From positions 1 through 56,656 of the forward strand of contig QXZA01000020.1 of NCBI GenBank assembly GCA_009886625.1: a stretch of 56,656 nt of DNA, given 5' to 3'. Below the pieces are notes generated by a model. That model worked only from the letters and a program-made list of their open reading frames with translations, ran no database searches and had not been told where the DNA came from. The position numbers and the translations under genes are program-made. Shown one piece after another: positions 1 through 9,746 of the stretch. Within the stretch, counting starts at the first letter, position 1. Every line of letters starts with the position of its first letter. This DNA is from Flavobacteriaceae bacterium (lineage in GTDB: Bacteria > Bacteroidota > Bacteroidia > Flavobacteriales > Flavobacteriaceae).

Positions 1-3
1 AAG

Positions 4-77
4 TGACCCAGAGAGGATTCGAACCCCTAACCCTCAGAGCCGAAATCTGATATTCTATCCAGTTGAACTACTGGGCC
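4..77 (-). tRNA. tRNA-Arg (anticodon TCG)
   Basis: Folds into a complete cloverleaf on the minus strand: a 7-bp acceptor stem (GGCCCAG with CTGGGTC, one G-U), D stem GTTC/GAAT, anticodon stem TCAGA/TCTGA around the loop TTTCGGC, and T stem AGGGG/CCTCT around TTCGAAT. Anticodon TCG reads CGA (arginine). The discriminator base is A and CCA is not encoded. It lies downstream of yqeY but has its own promoter-like sequence in the gap, so it is probably transcribed independently of the division cluster. Confidence 0.95.
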
Positions 78-147
78 ATTTATATTTAAAAATCTATTAA
101 AAGAGTTTTTCTTCGGCTTCAACTCCTAATAGTGAAAGACCTTGAAA

Positions 148-177
148 CAAAACTACTGTTAACTTGCGAAATTACAA
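148..177 (-). promoter_or_regulatory. Promoter for tRNA-Arg
   Basis: On the minus strand TTG (175-177) is followed after 19 bases by TAGTTTTG (148-155), a perfect match to the Bacteroidota -33/-7 consensus TTG...TAnnTTTG. Transcription should start near 141, giving a leader of about 64 bases before the tRNA. The element sits in the gap between yqeY and the tRNA. Confidence 0.6.
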
Positions 178-191
178 AAGGGTTAAATAAA

Positions 192-644
192 TTAAGCTCC
201 TAATTTTTCCTTTACCAAGGTGGCTATCAATTTACCATCTGCTTTACCTGCCAACTGACCTGAAGCCATTCCCATTACTTTTCCCATATCTTTCATACTC
301 GCTGCACCTATTTTAGCAATAATTTCATCAATGATTTTTGCTACAGCTTCCTCAGACAACTGTTCTGGTAAATATGCCATGATAATCTCCGCTTGCGCTT
401 CTTCTGGTTCAGCAAGATCAGGACGTTTCTGTTCGTTAAAAATTGCTGCACTATCTCTTCTTTGCTTGACCAGACGTTGCAAGAGTTTTATCGCTTCATC
501 ATCGCTTAACTCTCCGGAGTTTCCTCCTGCTGTTTGAGCCAATAAAACAGCCGATTTGATAGCACGAAGAGCCTCAAGTTTCATGCTGTCTTTGGCACGC
601 ATTGCATTTTTAATATCCTCAGTTAAAGTATTTAAAATTCCCAT
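192..644 (-). CDS. yqeY: GatB/YqeY domain protein
   Basis: A 150-residue stand-alone YqeY-family protein, homologous to the tail domain of the amidotransferase subunit GatB. The family is thought to have a tRNA-related role, but its reaction is not established. Family hallmarks are visible: the helical N-terminus with LEALRAIKSA, the central AYLPEQLSEE, and the C-terminal KDMGKVMG...GKADGK block. Length is usual for the family. It starts 8 bases after the ftsZ stop, so it is probably the last gene of the division transcription unit. Nothing odd is seen. Confidence 0.9.
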   Translation of the reverse strand: MGILNTLTEDIKNAMRAKDSMKLEALRAIKSAVLLAQTAGGNSGELSDDEAIKLLQRLVKQRRDSAAIFNEQKRPDLAEPEEAQAEIIMAYLPEQLSEEAVAKIIDEIIAKIGAASMKDMGKVMGMASGQLAGKADGKLIATLVKEKLGA

Positions 645-652
645 AATTATGT

Positions 653-2788
653 TTAGTCTACGTTATCGTGTAAAAATGAATTGTTAGAGCGCAATTGCAA
701 ATCGTCGTTTCCATCATCGTCTAAGGAAAATCGTGAAGGGGTATTAGGCTCCTCTGCCTCCAAATCCATTCCTTGCCTTTTATAAGCGGGCTCTCTCTCC
801 ATTTCATCAACACGCTGTACTTGGTGTTTAAATTTATGATTAAATGCCTTTAAGTGTTCTCTTCTTTTCTGACTTTGAGAGGCAATTGTTTTATCGATAG
901 ACTGCTCAAACGGATTCGTTTTAGAATCCTCTAACTGTATCTCAGCTTCTTGAACACCAATTATATTTTCCTCGATTAGTGTTGTTGATTCGTCTTTTAA
1001 TTCAAATTTTACCTCTAAGGATGCATCATCAAATTCCTGACTTATTTTAGAAGTAGTTTCTTCAACCGGATCTTCTTCTAGTTGGAAGGCTACTTTTTCC
1101 TCAGTTATTTTATCAGTTAGCGGTAACTCAAAATCCATTTGAATTTGACTTTCTTGTTTCACCTCTTCTGGATCGACAACATCAATTTCAGAAAGAAGTG
1201 AGGAAACCTCATTGATTACAAAATCCTCTTCATCCTGTATGTCAGAATCTGATACATGATTTTGAAGGGTGTCTTGTGTTTCAGAAACCTCCGAAACAGG
1301 TTCAAATTCTGGTTCAAAGAAACTACTTTCCAAATTCAACTCTCCCAACTCAGTCTCAGGTTCAAGGGAATACTCCGCTGATATTGCCTCTATTTCTGAC
1401 GTGGAATATAATGGCTGTTCTTGATCAATAACAGGCTCTTCATTTATAGGTTCTTCCACAATCTTTTGTTCCTCATCGGAATATAAAAGTTGGGGCTCTG
1501 AATTGGAAAAATGTAAAGGGCCTTCCTCCTCCTCTGAAAGAACATGCACTTGCTTTTCAGGAATTCCATTAGGTACTATTTCACAATCTACTTCTATATC
1601 ATAAAGAATAGCATTGAGATCAATTAATGGATCTCTATCCAATTGTTCTTCCTTGCGTTGGGGTGCAAGTGGTTTAATACTAGATTCAAAAGGGTCCTTT
1701 TCTGTGAGTTGATGCTCCATCTTCTGTTCATCCTCAAGCGTATGAATAATTTTTTTGGCCTCAGTATTGGAGATTTCATTTTGCTGTTCTTGACCAAAAC
1801 CAGTGGCAATGACCGTTACCGACACCTCATTTCCGAGTGCATCATCTTCACCCACTCCCATGATGATGTTTGTATGATTTCCAGCTTCAGTCTGGATATA
1901 GTCATTGATTTCTCCGATCTCATCAATTGTAATTTCATCAGTACCAGACACTATTAATAATAATACGTTTTTACAACCCGTAATTTTATTGTCATTTAAC
2001 AGTGGAGAATCTAAAGCTTTAACAATTGCTTCTTGCGCACGATTACTCCCCGATGCTGATCCAGATCCCATAATGGCAGTACCTGAATTTGTCAAGACAG
2101 TTTTCGCATCCTTTAGGTCAATATTTTGGGTATAGTGATGAGTAATTACCTCTGCAATTCCACGTGCTGCTGTTGCTAAGACCTCATCTGCTTTTGCAAA
2201 ACCCGCTTTAAATCCAAGATTTCCGTATACTTCTCTTAATTTATTATTGTTGATAACGATTAATGCATCTACAGCATCTTTTATTTTTTCAAGTCCCCTT
2301 TGGGCTTGTTCGAGACGAAGTTTTCCTTCAAATTGAAATGGCATGGTGACAATTCCAACGGTCAAGATATCTAAGGATTTTGCCATTTTTGCAATGACAG
2401 GTGCAGCTCCAGTACCCGTACCACCTCCCATTCCTGCTGTGATAAAAATCATTTTGGTTTGTGTAGAAAGTATGGATTGGATCTCATCTTTACTTTCAAC
2501 AGCTGCCCTCTCACCTACTTCGGGATTTGCACCAGCACCCAAACCTTCAGTCAAACTAGCACCCAACTGAATTTTGGTAGGCACACCACTTTCCGCAAGT
2601 GCTTGTGCATCGGTATTACTAACAATAAAATCTACTCCTTTGATTCCTTGTTGAAACATGTAATTGATTGCATTACTTCCTCCACCTCCTACACCAAGTA
2701 CCTTAATTACATTACTTCTGTTTTTGGGTAAATCAAAATTAATTCCCTTTGTTTCTTCTTGATCCATTGTATTTGATTGATTATGCAT
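653..2788 (-). CDS. ftsZ: Cell division protein FtsZ
   Basis: Tubulin-like GTPase that forms the cytokinetic ring at midcell. The tubulin signature GGGTGTG is at residues 121-127. The T7 loop NIDLKD (222-227) keeps the Asn and both Asp residues needed to hydrolyse GTP of the neighbouring subunit. The GTPase core ends near residue 332. Then follow about 350 residues of very acidic, Glu/Asp-rich, low-complexity linker, ending in a short conserved-looking tail, NNSFLHDNVD. At 711 residues it is nearly twice the length of E. coli FtsZ (383); long tails are usual in Flavobacteriia. The start overlaps the ftsA stop by 8 bases; an ATG seven codons later (2767) is also possible. Confidence 0.97.
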   Translation of the reverse strand: MHNQSNTMDQEETKGINFDLPKNRSNVIKVLGVGGGGSNAINYMFQQGIKGVDFIVSNTDAQALAESGVPTKIQLGASLTEGLGAGANPEVGERAAVESKDEIQSILSTQTKMIFITAGMGGGTGTGAAPVIAKMAKSLDILTVGIVTMPFQFEGKLRLEQAQRGLEKIKDAVDALIVINNNKLREVYGNLGFKAGFAKADEVLATAARGIAEVITHHYTQNIDLKDAKTVLTNSGTAIMGSGSASGSNRAQEAIVKALDSPLLNDNKITGCKNVLLLIVSGTDEITIDEIGEINDYIQTEAGNHTNIIMGVGEDDALGNEVSVTVIATGFGQEQQNEISNTEAKKIIHTLEDEQKMEHQLTEKDPFESSIKPLAPQRKEEQLDRDPLIDLNAILYDIEVDCEIVPNGIPEKQVHVLSEEEEGPLHFSNSEPQLLYSDEEQKIVEEPINEEPVIDQEQPLYSTSEIEAISAEYSLEPETELGELNLESSFFEPEFEPVSEVSETQDTLQNHVSDSDIQDEEDFVINEVSSLLSEIDVVDPEEVKQESQIQMDFELPLTDKITEEKVAFQLEEDPVEETTSKISQEFDDASLEVKFELKDESTTLIEENIIGVQEAEIQLEDSKTNPFEQSIDKTIASQSQKRREHLKAFNHKFKHQVQRVDEMEREPAYKRQGMDLEAEEPNTPSRFSLDDDGNDDLQLRSNNSFLHDNVD

Positions 2789-4091
2789 TCTCTAAAAACT
2801 CTTTTAATTTTTCACCAAAACGATCTAAAATTGACTTTCGTTTAATTACCATATCTTTTTGTTTTTGCTCCACTTCAGGCTGATCTTCATTCTCTGCGTT
2901 TGGTTCTGTTGGCTCTTCTACTTCAAAAGTATTGTGTTCTAATGCATTCATCAGAAGCCCTACAGCAGTAGCAAAAAGCGGGCTTGAAACACTTTCCTGA
3001 GTATCTCCTGCGAGATGTTCACTTGGATACCCAACTCGCGTATCCATTCCAGTAATGTACTCAACCAGCTGTTTCAAATGTTTTAATTGACTTCCTCCAC
3101 CTGTGAGTACAATTCCAGCAATTAATTTTTTCTTTTGCTCATTGTATCCGTAATTCTTTATTTCTAAAAAAATCTGCTCAATTATTTCTACCACACGTGC
3201 GTTAATAATTTTTGAAAGTGTTTTTAATGAAATTTCTTTAGGATCTCTTCCCTGTAAGCCAGGAATGGATACAATTTCAGTATCACGATTCTCGCCAGGC
3301 CAAGCTGATCCAAATTTAGTTTTTAATAATTCCGCTTGTTTTTCTATTATAGAACAACCCTCTTTAATATCCTCTGTAACTACATTTCCTCCAAAAGGGA
3401 TAACCGCAGTGTGACGAATAATACCATCTTTAAAAATAGCTAAATCCGTTGTTCCTCCTCCAATATCAATCAAAGCAACACCTGCTTCTTTTTCCTCATA
3501 ACTCAAAACTGCTTCAGAGGAGGCCAAGGGTTCTAAAGTAATATTGGCCATATTCAAACCCGCACTTTTGATACAACGACCGATGTTTTTAATAGAAGAA
3601 ACTTGCCCAACTACCACATGAAAATTAGCTTCTAAACGTCCGCCATGCATACCGATAGGCTCTTTTATCTCACCTTGTCCATCCACCTTATATTCTTGGG
3701 GCAATACATGGATGATTTCCTCACCTGGAAGCATTACCAATTTGTATACTTGCTGAATTAATTTTTGGATGTCTTCTTCGTCAATTACTTCTTCCGGATT
3801 TTCCCGTGTGATATAGTCACTGTGTTGAACACTTCTAATATGCTGTCCTGCAATACCTACTACAACATCATCTATTTCCTGCTTTGAGTCAATTTTAGCT
3901 TCCTCTACTGCTTGTTGGATAGACTGAATAGTTTGTGTTATATTATTTACTACTCCACGATGAACCCCTAGGCTTTTGGATTTACCCATTCCTAAGATTT
4001 CAACCTTATTAAATTCATTTTTCTTTCCTACCAAAGCAACAATTTTGGTAGTACCGATATCGAGTCCGACTGAAATGTTTGTTTGTTTCAT
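2781..4091 (-). CDS. ftsA: Cell division protein FtsA
   Basis: Actin-like ATPase that tethers FtsZ filaments to the inner membrane and recruits later division proteins. Near the N-terminus GLDIGTTK is the phosphate-1 loop, the central IDIGGGTTDLAIF is the phosphate-2 loop, and the late VLTGGGSQL is the adenosine motif. The C-terminus (SILDRFGEKLKEFLENA) looks like an amphipathic membrane-targeting helix. I use the ATG at 4091 (436 residues), 4 bases after the ftsQ stop; a longer frame would begin with TTG at 4112 inside ftsQ. The stop overlaps the ftsZ start. Confidence 0.96.
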   Translation of the reverse strand: MKQTNISVGLDIGTTKIVALVGKKNEFNKVEILGMGKSKSLGVHRGVVNNITQTIQSIQQAVEEAKIDSKQEIDDVVVGIAGQHIRSVQHSDYITRENPEEVIDEEDIQKLIQQVYKLVMLPGEEIIHVLPQEYKVDGQGEIKEPIGMHGGRLEANFHVVVGQVSSIKNIGRCIKSAGLNMANITLEPLASSEAVLSYEEKEAGVALIDIGGGTTDLAIFKDGIIRHTAVIPFGGNVVTEDIKEGCSIIEKQAELLKTKFGSAWPGENRDTEIVSIPGLQGRDPKEISLKTLSKIINARVVEIIEQIFLEIKNYGYNEQKKKLIAGIVLTGGGSQLKHLKQLVEYITGMDTRVGYPSEHLAGDTQESVSSPLFATAVGLLMNALEHNTFEVEEPTEPNAENEDQPEVEQKQKDMVIKRKSILDRFGEKLKEFLENA

Positions 4092-4095
4092 AATT

Positions 4096-4809
4096 TTATG
4101 GTGTTGTAGCAACTACTTGATTTGTGTAGGTTAAATTAATTTTTTGATATTCGCTTAAGCTGTCTTGAATATTTTGAAAAGCACAAAAGATTTTTAATTT
4201 TTCTATTTTTTCATTTAACGAAGTGGTGTTGCCTAAAATCACTTCAAAAGGGTAAGACTTTAATTGGATGCTATAGGAGGTTCCATCCAAACGGAGTGTT
4301 TTCAATTCTGATTTAAGGAAAGAATCTTTGTTGAATTCTTCAATTAAGGAAGCCGTCTCAATTAATGAGCTAGAACTCACATCTGATTTAAACAATGGAA
4401 GCTGAAAATCTTCAATAGGAAGAAAAGGAAAAACAGCTCCATAAGCATCTCCAAAAAGGGGTGGGTTAGCCTCAACCTTGAAGGTAGGAATTCGCTCTGT
4501 AATGAGAACAAACAAATCTCCCTGAGGAAGCATAAAAACTTCAGCATTTTTTATTTCTGAAATGCCGTTCAAGTGATTTTCTAGCATACTCAAATCTAAA
4601 CTATCTTTTTCCTGAACTGACTTTACACTCCAGTTTTGTGTTAACATTTTATTAACCGAAATGGCATCCAAAAAACGAGGAGAATGGGTAAACTCAATAT
4701 GAAACCCATCTACCTCCCGAAGTTGATTTCTTTGATACGAAAACCAAAAAAGCCCTACTAAGAGAAGTAACATGAAGACTGGAAAAGCATAAACTTTAAT
4801 GTTCCTCAT
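4096..4809 (-). CDS. ftsQ: Cell division protein FtsQ
   Basis: Bitopic division protein with a short cytoplasmic end, one membrane helix (about residues 7-24), and a periplasmic part with a POTRA-like region followed by the FtsQ beta domain. It links early Z-ring proteins to the septal wall synthase. Sequence identity within the family is low, so the call leans on size (237 residues), topology and position: directly after murC (ATGA overlap at 4806-4809) and before ftsA, as in other dcw clusters. Confidence 0.85.
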   Translation of the reverse strand: MRNIKVYAFPVFMLLLLVGLFWFSYQRNQLREVDGFHIEFTHSPRFLDAISVNKMLTQNWSVKSVQEKDSLDLSMLENHLNGISEIKNAEVFMLPQGDLFVLITERIPTFKVEANPPLFGDAYGAVFPFLPIEDFQLPLFKSDVSSSSLIETASLIEEFNKDSFLKSELKTLRLDGTSYSIQLKSYPFEVILGNTTSLNEKIEKLKIFCAFQNIQDSLSEYQKINLTYTNQVVATTP

Positions 4810-6140
4810 AACACTTCTATTTGTTGTTTTAACGCCTGAACTTCTAATCCTACATCTCCTGCCCCTAGGAAGGCAAAAACAGCTGCATCACTTGAACGCA
4901 TTAGTGACTCTATTTCTTCTTTTTTAATATATTTTTTATTAGTGTGATTTAAGCCTTTCAATAGCTTAAATGCATCAACCCCAGGAATAGGTTCTTCTCT
5001 TGCAGGATAGATATCTAAAATCGCAACCTCATCAAACTCCTCTAACACAGAGACAAATCCCTCCATGAAATCTTGAGTTCTAGAAAATAGGTGAGGTTGA
5101 AAAATAACACAGTTTTTACGATCAGAAAAAGAGGTTTTTATAGTCTCCAAAACCATTCGTATTTCAGTAGGATGATGCGCATAATCATCCACTACCAATG
5201 CCTTACCCCACTCAAAAACGTTCATTCTACGATGCACTCCTGGAAAATTCTCTAAAGCCTTTAACGCCTTTTTTATTGGAACTCCTGCTTGATCGGCCAT
5301 CGCAATAGCACAAACACTATTGGCTATATTATGTTTTCCAAATTGATTAAAAATGATTTGCTGATACTCCCCTTTTGGAGTTTTCAAGTCAAAGCTATAA
5401 CCCTTTTCAGTATTTTGAATATTGAAAGCATTATAGTCTGCAGCCACTTCAACTCCATAAGTCAAACCTTTAAGTGGGAGTCCGAAATTTACGATTACTT
5501 GATCCTTGACCTGATTGGAGAATGATACAAATGCTGTTTCAAAGGCAACTGCTGTTTTATAAACATCCAAATGGTCTGGATCCATTGAAGTAACACAAGC
5601 AATATTGGGATGAAGTTGTAAAAAGGAACGGTCGTATTCATCAGCCTCTACAATCATAAATTCTTCTCCATTTCCAATTAAATTGGAGTTATTTCCATTA
5701 AGAAAGCCGCCCATCAAGGAAGAAAAAGAGCATTCCGACTCAGAAAAAATATGTGTCAATATTGCCAATGTTGTTGTTTTACCATGGGTTCCTGAAACGG
5801 CAAGTAGCTTGCTTTTTTTACATAAATCTGCTAGAAAAACTGCGCGCTTTCGCGTTTGATTCCCTTGAGATAAGTAATAAGCCAATTGTGGGTGTGCAGT
5901 TGAAATAGCTGCAGTGTAGATAACTTTTACTTCAGCTCCAGCAAACTCTTTTGGTATAGCTTTTACAGCAGTATCATAGGTAATATAGATTCCTTCTTCC
6001 TCCAAAGATCGAGTAATAGGTGAAGCCGTTTTATCATATCCCACTACTTGATGTCCTTGGCGCAAACACAATCGCGCTAAAGCAGACATTCCAACTCCGC
6101 CAATACCTATGAAATAATATTTGTGCTTGAGATGCTTCAT
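4806..6140 (-). CDS. murC: UDP-N-acetylmuramate--L-alanine ligase MurC
   Basis: Cytoplasmic ATP-dependent ligase that adds L-alanine to UDP-MurNAc, the first step of the stem peptide. The N-terminal UDP-binding motif GIGGVGMSALA (about residues 11-21) is followed by the ATP-binding P-loop GTHGKTTT and the central motif EADEYDRSF. The 444-residue length is normal. The ATG start overlaps the murG stop by 4 bases, and the gene overlaps ftsQ downstream. mpl in this window (28995-30359) is a paralogue acting in recycling. Confidence 0.96.
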   Translation of the reverse strand: MKHLKHKYYFIGIGGVGMSALARLCLRQGHQVVGYDKTASPITRSLEEEGIYITYDTAVKAIPKEFAGAEVKVIYTAAISTAHPQLAYYLSQGNQTRKRAVFLADLCKKSKLLAVSGTHGKTTTLAILTHIFSESECSFSSLMGGFLNGNNSNLIGNGEEFMIVEADEYDRSFLQLHPNIACVTSMDPDHLDVYKTAVAFETAFVSFSNQVKDQVIVNFGLPLKGLTYGVEVAADYNAFNIQNTEKGYSFDLKTPKGEYQQIIFNQFGKHNIANSVCAIAMADQAGVPIKKALKALENFPGVHRRMNVFEWGKALVVDDYAHHPTEIRMVLETIKTSFSDRKNCVIFQPHLFSRTQDFMEGFVSVLEEFDEVAILDIYPAREEPIPGVDAFKLLKGLNHTNKKYIKKEEIESLMRSSDAAVFAFLGAGDVGLEVQALKQQIEVL

Positions 6141-7222
6141 ATCAAATTCAACATTTGATTAACAATTGCTTGAGCAGCATCTGGCTTTGCCATAGCCTTA
6201 AGCTGTGTTCTCATTTCATCCCTTAATTCAATATCTGTAATCAAAGAACTAAATACTGTTTGAAATTTTACCTCCAAATCCTTTTCCTCGAGCATCAGCG
6301 CTGCCTTCTTTTTCACTAATGCTTGGGCATTATGAAATTGGTGATTGGCAGTTACATTGGGAGAGGGAATCAAAAGCAATGGTTTGCCTACCCAACTAAG
6401 TTCAGACAAACTTCCAGCTCCAGCTCTTGAAATGATAATATCAGAAGCTGCATAAAGCTGCTCCATCTCATAGATAAAAGGTCGAATAACAACATCTTTT
6501 TGAACTAATCCCTTGTATTCATCGTGATATAGTGCACCACATTGCCAAATCACTTGAAGTGACTGACCTTTGAAAAAATCAATTTGATCTGCAATCAATT
6601 CATTTATTCGCCTTGCTCCTAAACTTCCACCAATGATCACTAAAGTATCTTTTTTGGGATTTAATCCGAAAAATATTTTAGCCGCTGAAGAAGAAATTTC
6701 TTCCGATAACATTATGGGTCGAATCGGATTACCCGTCAACTTAATTTTAGAAGCAGGAAAATAGAGCTCCATCCCTTCGTAGGCAACACATATCCTATCC
6801 ACTTTTTTACTCAAAATGCGATTTGTAATTCCTGGATAAGAATTTTGTTCTTGAATGAGGGTTGGTAAATTCAGCCATTGTGCCATTTGCAATAAAGGAC
6901 CACTTGCAAACCCTCCAGTTCCAACGACTAAGGTGGGTTTGAATTTTTTAATGATAAAAAAGGACTGCATTAAACTCAAGACCAGCTTTAGTGGAAATAA
7001 AATATTTTGAAATGAGAGAGAACGATGAAATCCGCTAATCCAAATGCCTTTAATTTTAAAGCCGGCCTTAGGAACTTTTTCCATTTCCATTTTACCTTTG
7101 GCACCAACAAATAAAACATCGCTTTCTGGCAACTCTTGTTTATATATAGTTGCTATGGCCAATGCGGGGTAAATATGCCCTCCTGTACCTCCTCCCGAAA
7201 CAATGAGTCTATTAGGCTTCAC
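6137..7222 (-). CDS. murG: UDP-N-acetylglucosamine transferase MurG
   Basis: Peripheral inner-membrane GT-B glycosyltransferase that adds GlcNAc to lipid I, making lipid II. The N-terminal loop SGGGTGGHIYPALA and the later GGSLGARRIN are MurG signatures, and SRAGAGSLSELSW is the UDP-GlcNAc binding region. 361 residues is usual. The start codon is GTG at 7222, overlapping the ftsW stop by 11 bases. No upstream ATG in frame gives a better N-terminus. Confidence 0.96.
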   Translation of the reverse strand: MKPNRLIVSGGGTGGHIYPALAIATIYKQELPESDVLFVGAKGKMEMEKVPKAGFKIKGIWISGFHRSLSFQNILFPLKLVLSLMQSFFIIKKFKPTLVVGTGGFASGPLLQMAQWLNLPTLIQEQNSYPGITNRILSKKVDRICVAYEGMELYFPASKIKLTGNPIRPIMLSEEISSSAAKIFFGLNPKKDTLVIIGGSLGARRINELIADQIDFFKGQSLQVIWQCGALYHDEYKGLVQKDVVIRPFIYEMEQLYAASDIIISRAGAGSLSELSWVGKPLLLIPSPNVTANHQFHNAQALVKKKAALMLEEKDLEVKFQTVFSSLITDIELRDEMRTQLKAMAKPDAAQAIVNQMLNLI

Positions 7223-8405
7223 TTAATATGCTTATTGGGTTAGATTCATTACTATTCTCATCAACTAATTCTTCCTGAATTAGCTCTTTCTTAATGCTTA
7301 CACTTAAAATAATCCCCATGGCAATACACGTCATCCATGCAGAAGTACCACCACTACTTATCATTGGCAAAGTTTGCCCCGTAACAGGGAGAATCTGCAA
7401 AGCTACTCCCATATTAATGAAGGCCTGAAATATAATGGGTATTCCAAGTCCAATGACTACTAATTTTCCAAAGACATCTGTAGCCTTAAATGAAATAACC
7501 ACAATTCTAAATAGCAGTAATAAGTATAAGATGATAAGGCCAATTCCGCCAATCAATCCAAACTCCTCAACAATAATGGCATAAATAAAATCAGAGGAAC
7601 TCTGAGGCAAGAAGTTTTTCATCCTACTTTTACCCGCACCCACCCCAAATATCTTACCGGTAACAATTGCAGTTTTTGCTCGTTCAATTTGATAATTTCC
7701 ATCAGCACTCTCACCACTTCTAAAATTTTCAACACGACTCATCCAGGTATCCACTCGATTTGGGAAAACACCAGGAAAGGCTTTTACCAGAAGAAAGAAT
7801 AATAACACAGCAATAAGACCAGCACCACAAATGGCTAATAAATATTTAATAGGATAGCCAGCTACAAAAGAAACTATCAAAACCATCAGAAACAATAGGG
7901 CTGCGGTAGACAAATTTGAAGGAAAAATCAAGAGTACTACAATAAATATGGGCAGCCATAACCGTATTAAAGAATTCTTGAAAGATCCCAATTGGTCTTT
8001 ATAATTTGAAAAAAAAGTAGCAGTATAGACCATACAAACTACAGAAGCCAATGTTGACGTTTGAAAACTAAGACCAATAAAAGGGATTCTGATCCATCGA
8101 CTAGCATTAGCTCCATCAATGACTTTTCCCTGGCTAGCGGTATAGACTAGTAACAAAACAACCACTGGAAGCATTAATATCGAAATACCTTTAAAATAAT
8201 TGTAGGGTATTTTATGTACTGAAAACATCAAAACAAAACCTATACTTAAAATAACAAAATGTTTAATTAAATAGCCCCAAGGTGTACCCCTTCCCACTAC
8301 ATAGGCTAGATTTGAACTAGCGCTAAAAACAGGTAAAAAGGAAAATATGGCTAATAATGCCAAAATCCCCCATAAAACTTTATCTCCTTTTATCGCTTGT
8401 AACAT
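7212..8405 (-). CDS. ftsW: Septal peptidoglycan polymerase FtsW
   Basis: SEDS-family polytopic membrane protein, a glycan polymerase that partners the transpeptidase FtsI at the septum. About ten hydrophobic segments span the 397 residues. The late stretch VTGQTLPMISSGGTS is the SEDS signature, and VGAGKSRMKNFLPQSSSDFIY matches the conserved periplasmic loop in part (first and last residues approximate). The position between murD and murG in the dcw cluster favours FtsW over RodA. It starts 3 bases after the murD stop. Confidence 0.93.
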   Translation of the reverse strand: MLQAIKGDKVLWGILALLAIFSFLPVFSASSNLAYVVGRGTPWGYLIKHFVILSIGFVLMFSVHKIPYNYFKGISILMLPVVVLLLVYTASQGKVIDGANASRWIRIPFIGLSFQTSTLASVVCMVYTATFFSNYKDQLGSFKNSLIRLWLPIFIVVLLIFPSNLSTAALLFLMVLIVSFVAGYPIKYLLAICGAGLIAVLLFFLLVKAFPGVFPNRVDTWMSRVENFRSGESADGNYQIERAKTAIVTGKIFGVGAGKSRMKNFLPQSSSDFIYAIIVEEFGLIGGIGLIILYLLLLFRIVVISFKATDVFGKLVVIGLGIPIIFQAFINMGVALQILPVTGQTLPMISSGGTSAWMTCIAMGIILSVSIKKELIQEELVDENSNESNPISILSEA

Positions 8406-8408
8406 AAT

Positions 8409-9746
8409 CTATAAATTTCGTACAGCATTTTTAAATTGATCGCCTCTATCTTCGTAATTCATAAATAAATCAAAGCTTGCACATGCTGGAGACAACAAAA
8501 CTGTATCCCTTGGTGCAGCTACTTTATGTGAAATTTTTACAGCCTCACTCATCGATTGGGTTTCAATAAAAATATCTGTAATCCCCTCAAAGGTTTCCTT
8601 GAGTTTGTCATTATCCACACCCAAACAGATGATTGCCTTGGCTTTTGTTCTAATTAACGGAAGTAGTGTGTCGTAATCATTTCCTTTATCAACACCACCT
8701 ACTATCCAAACCAAGGGAGTGTCAATACTTTCTAAAGCAAAATAGGTGGCGTTTACATTTGTGGCCTTAGAATCATTAATATAATTCACTCGTTGAATGG
8801 ACAACACTTTTTCCATTCTATGAGGAGCGCCTTTAAAATGTGTCAAACTCTCTCGAATACTTTCTTTACTGATATCCAGGATACTTCCAATTGTTGCTGC
8901 TGCCATTGCATTCAATAGATTGTGTCTTCCTGCTAAAGTAAATTGAGCTGTATTTATCATTATTTTTTTATTTCGTTGTTTTAGTATAAAATGATCTTGT
9001 TGATGCGTTGTTGTTAGTTTTTCTTTTTCCTCAAAGCCAAAAGAAATTTTCTTTGAATTGGCTTTATGATGAACTAAAGCTTCACTTAATATTGGGTCAT
9101 CAGAATTAAAAAGGAAGAAATCCTTTTGAGATTGATTTTGAGCAATTTTCAATTTTGCCTTAATATATTCTTCAAGACTATCGTTATATCGATTCAAATG
9201 ATCGGGGGTAATATTTGTGATTACTGCGATATGAGGTGCGAAATTTTTAATATTATCGAGTTGAAAACTACTTATTTCTAAAACATAGTAGTCAAACTCA
9301 TCCTGCGCTACTTGACGAGCGAAACTTGTCCCTATATTTCCAGCAACACCAACATTAAATCCAGCATTCTTTAAAATTTCATAAGTAAGTAAAGTCGTAG
9401 TTGTTTTACCATTGGTTCCTGTAATTCCAATTAATGTTGCGTTAGTGTATTGTGAGGCAAATTCAATTTCAGATACAATTGCGCTTCCTTGACTCTTTAA
9501 CTCTTGTATCAATGAGATGGAATCAGGAATACCAGGGCTTTTGACCACTATTCTTGCCCCTTTCATGGTAGCAAGTGTATGAGTTCCAGCCTCCCAGGAT
9601 ATTGATTCTTCTTCCAAAATGATCTGTAACTCTTCTGTTATGTTTTTATTATCTGATAAAAAGACATCAAAGCCTTGTTTTTTTGCCAAAATAGCAGCGC
9701 CAACACCACTTTCCCCTGCCCCTAAAACAACCAATTTTTCTCTCAT
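8409..9746 (-). CDS. murD: UDP-N-acetylmuramoylalanine--D-glutamate ligase MurD
   Basis: Cytoplasmic Mur ligase that adds D-glutamate to UDP-MurNAc-L-Ala. The N-terminal nucleotide fold LVVLGAGESGVGAA, the P-loop GTNGKTTT and the C-terminal HRMEKV and NDSKATN motifs identify it. I choose the ATG at 9746 (445 residues): its A is shared with the mraY TAA stop (TAATG), and the protein then begins [11 protein letters not shown] as MurD should. The frame stays open to 9803, but those 19 residues lie inside mraY and are not MurD-like. Confidence 0.95.
   Translation of the reverse strand: MREKLVVLGAGESGVGAAILAKKQGFDVFLSDNKNITEELQIILEEESISWEAGTHTLATMKGARIVVKSPGIPDSISLIQELKSQGSAIVSEIEFASQYTNATLIGITGTNGKTTTTLLTYEILKNAGFNVGVAGNIGTSFARQVAQDEFDYYVLEISSFQLDNIKNFAPHIAVITNITPDHLNRYNDSLEEYIKAKLKIAQNQSQKDFFLFNSDDPILSEALVHHKANSKKISFGFEEKEKLTTTHQQDHFILKQRNKKIMINTAQFTLAGRHNLLNAMAAATIGSILDISKESIRESLTHFKGAPHRMEKVLSIQRVNYINDSKATNVNATYFALESIDTPLVWIVGGVDKGNDYDTLLPLIRTKAKAIICLGVDNDKLKETFEGITDIFIETQSMSEAVKISHKVAAPRDTVLLSPACASFDLFMNYEDRGDQFKNAVRNL

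Noticed and set aside
1643-2731. Several plus-strand open frames opposite ftsZ
   Set aside because: They are complements of the conserved FtsZ coding frame and have no protein family features; the same holds for other frames opposite murC, gcvP, acs and similar genes.
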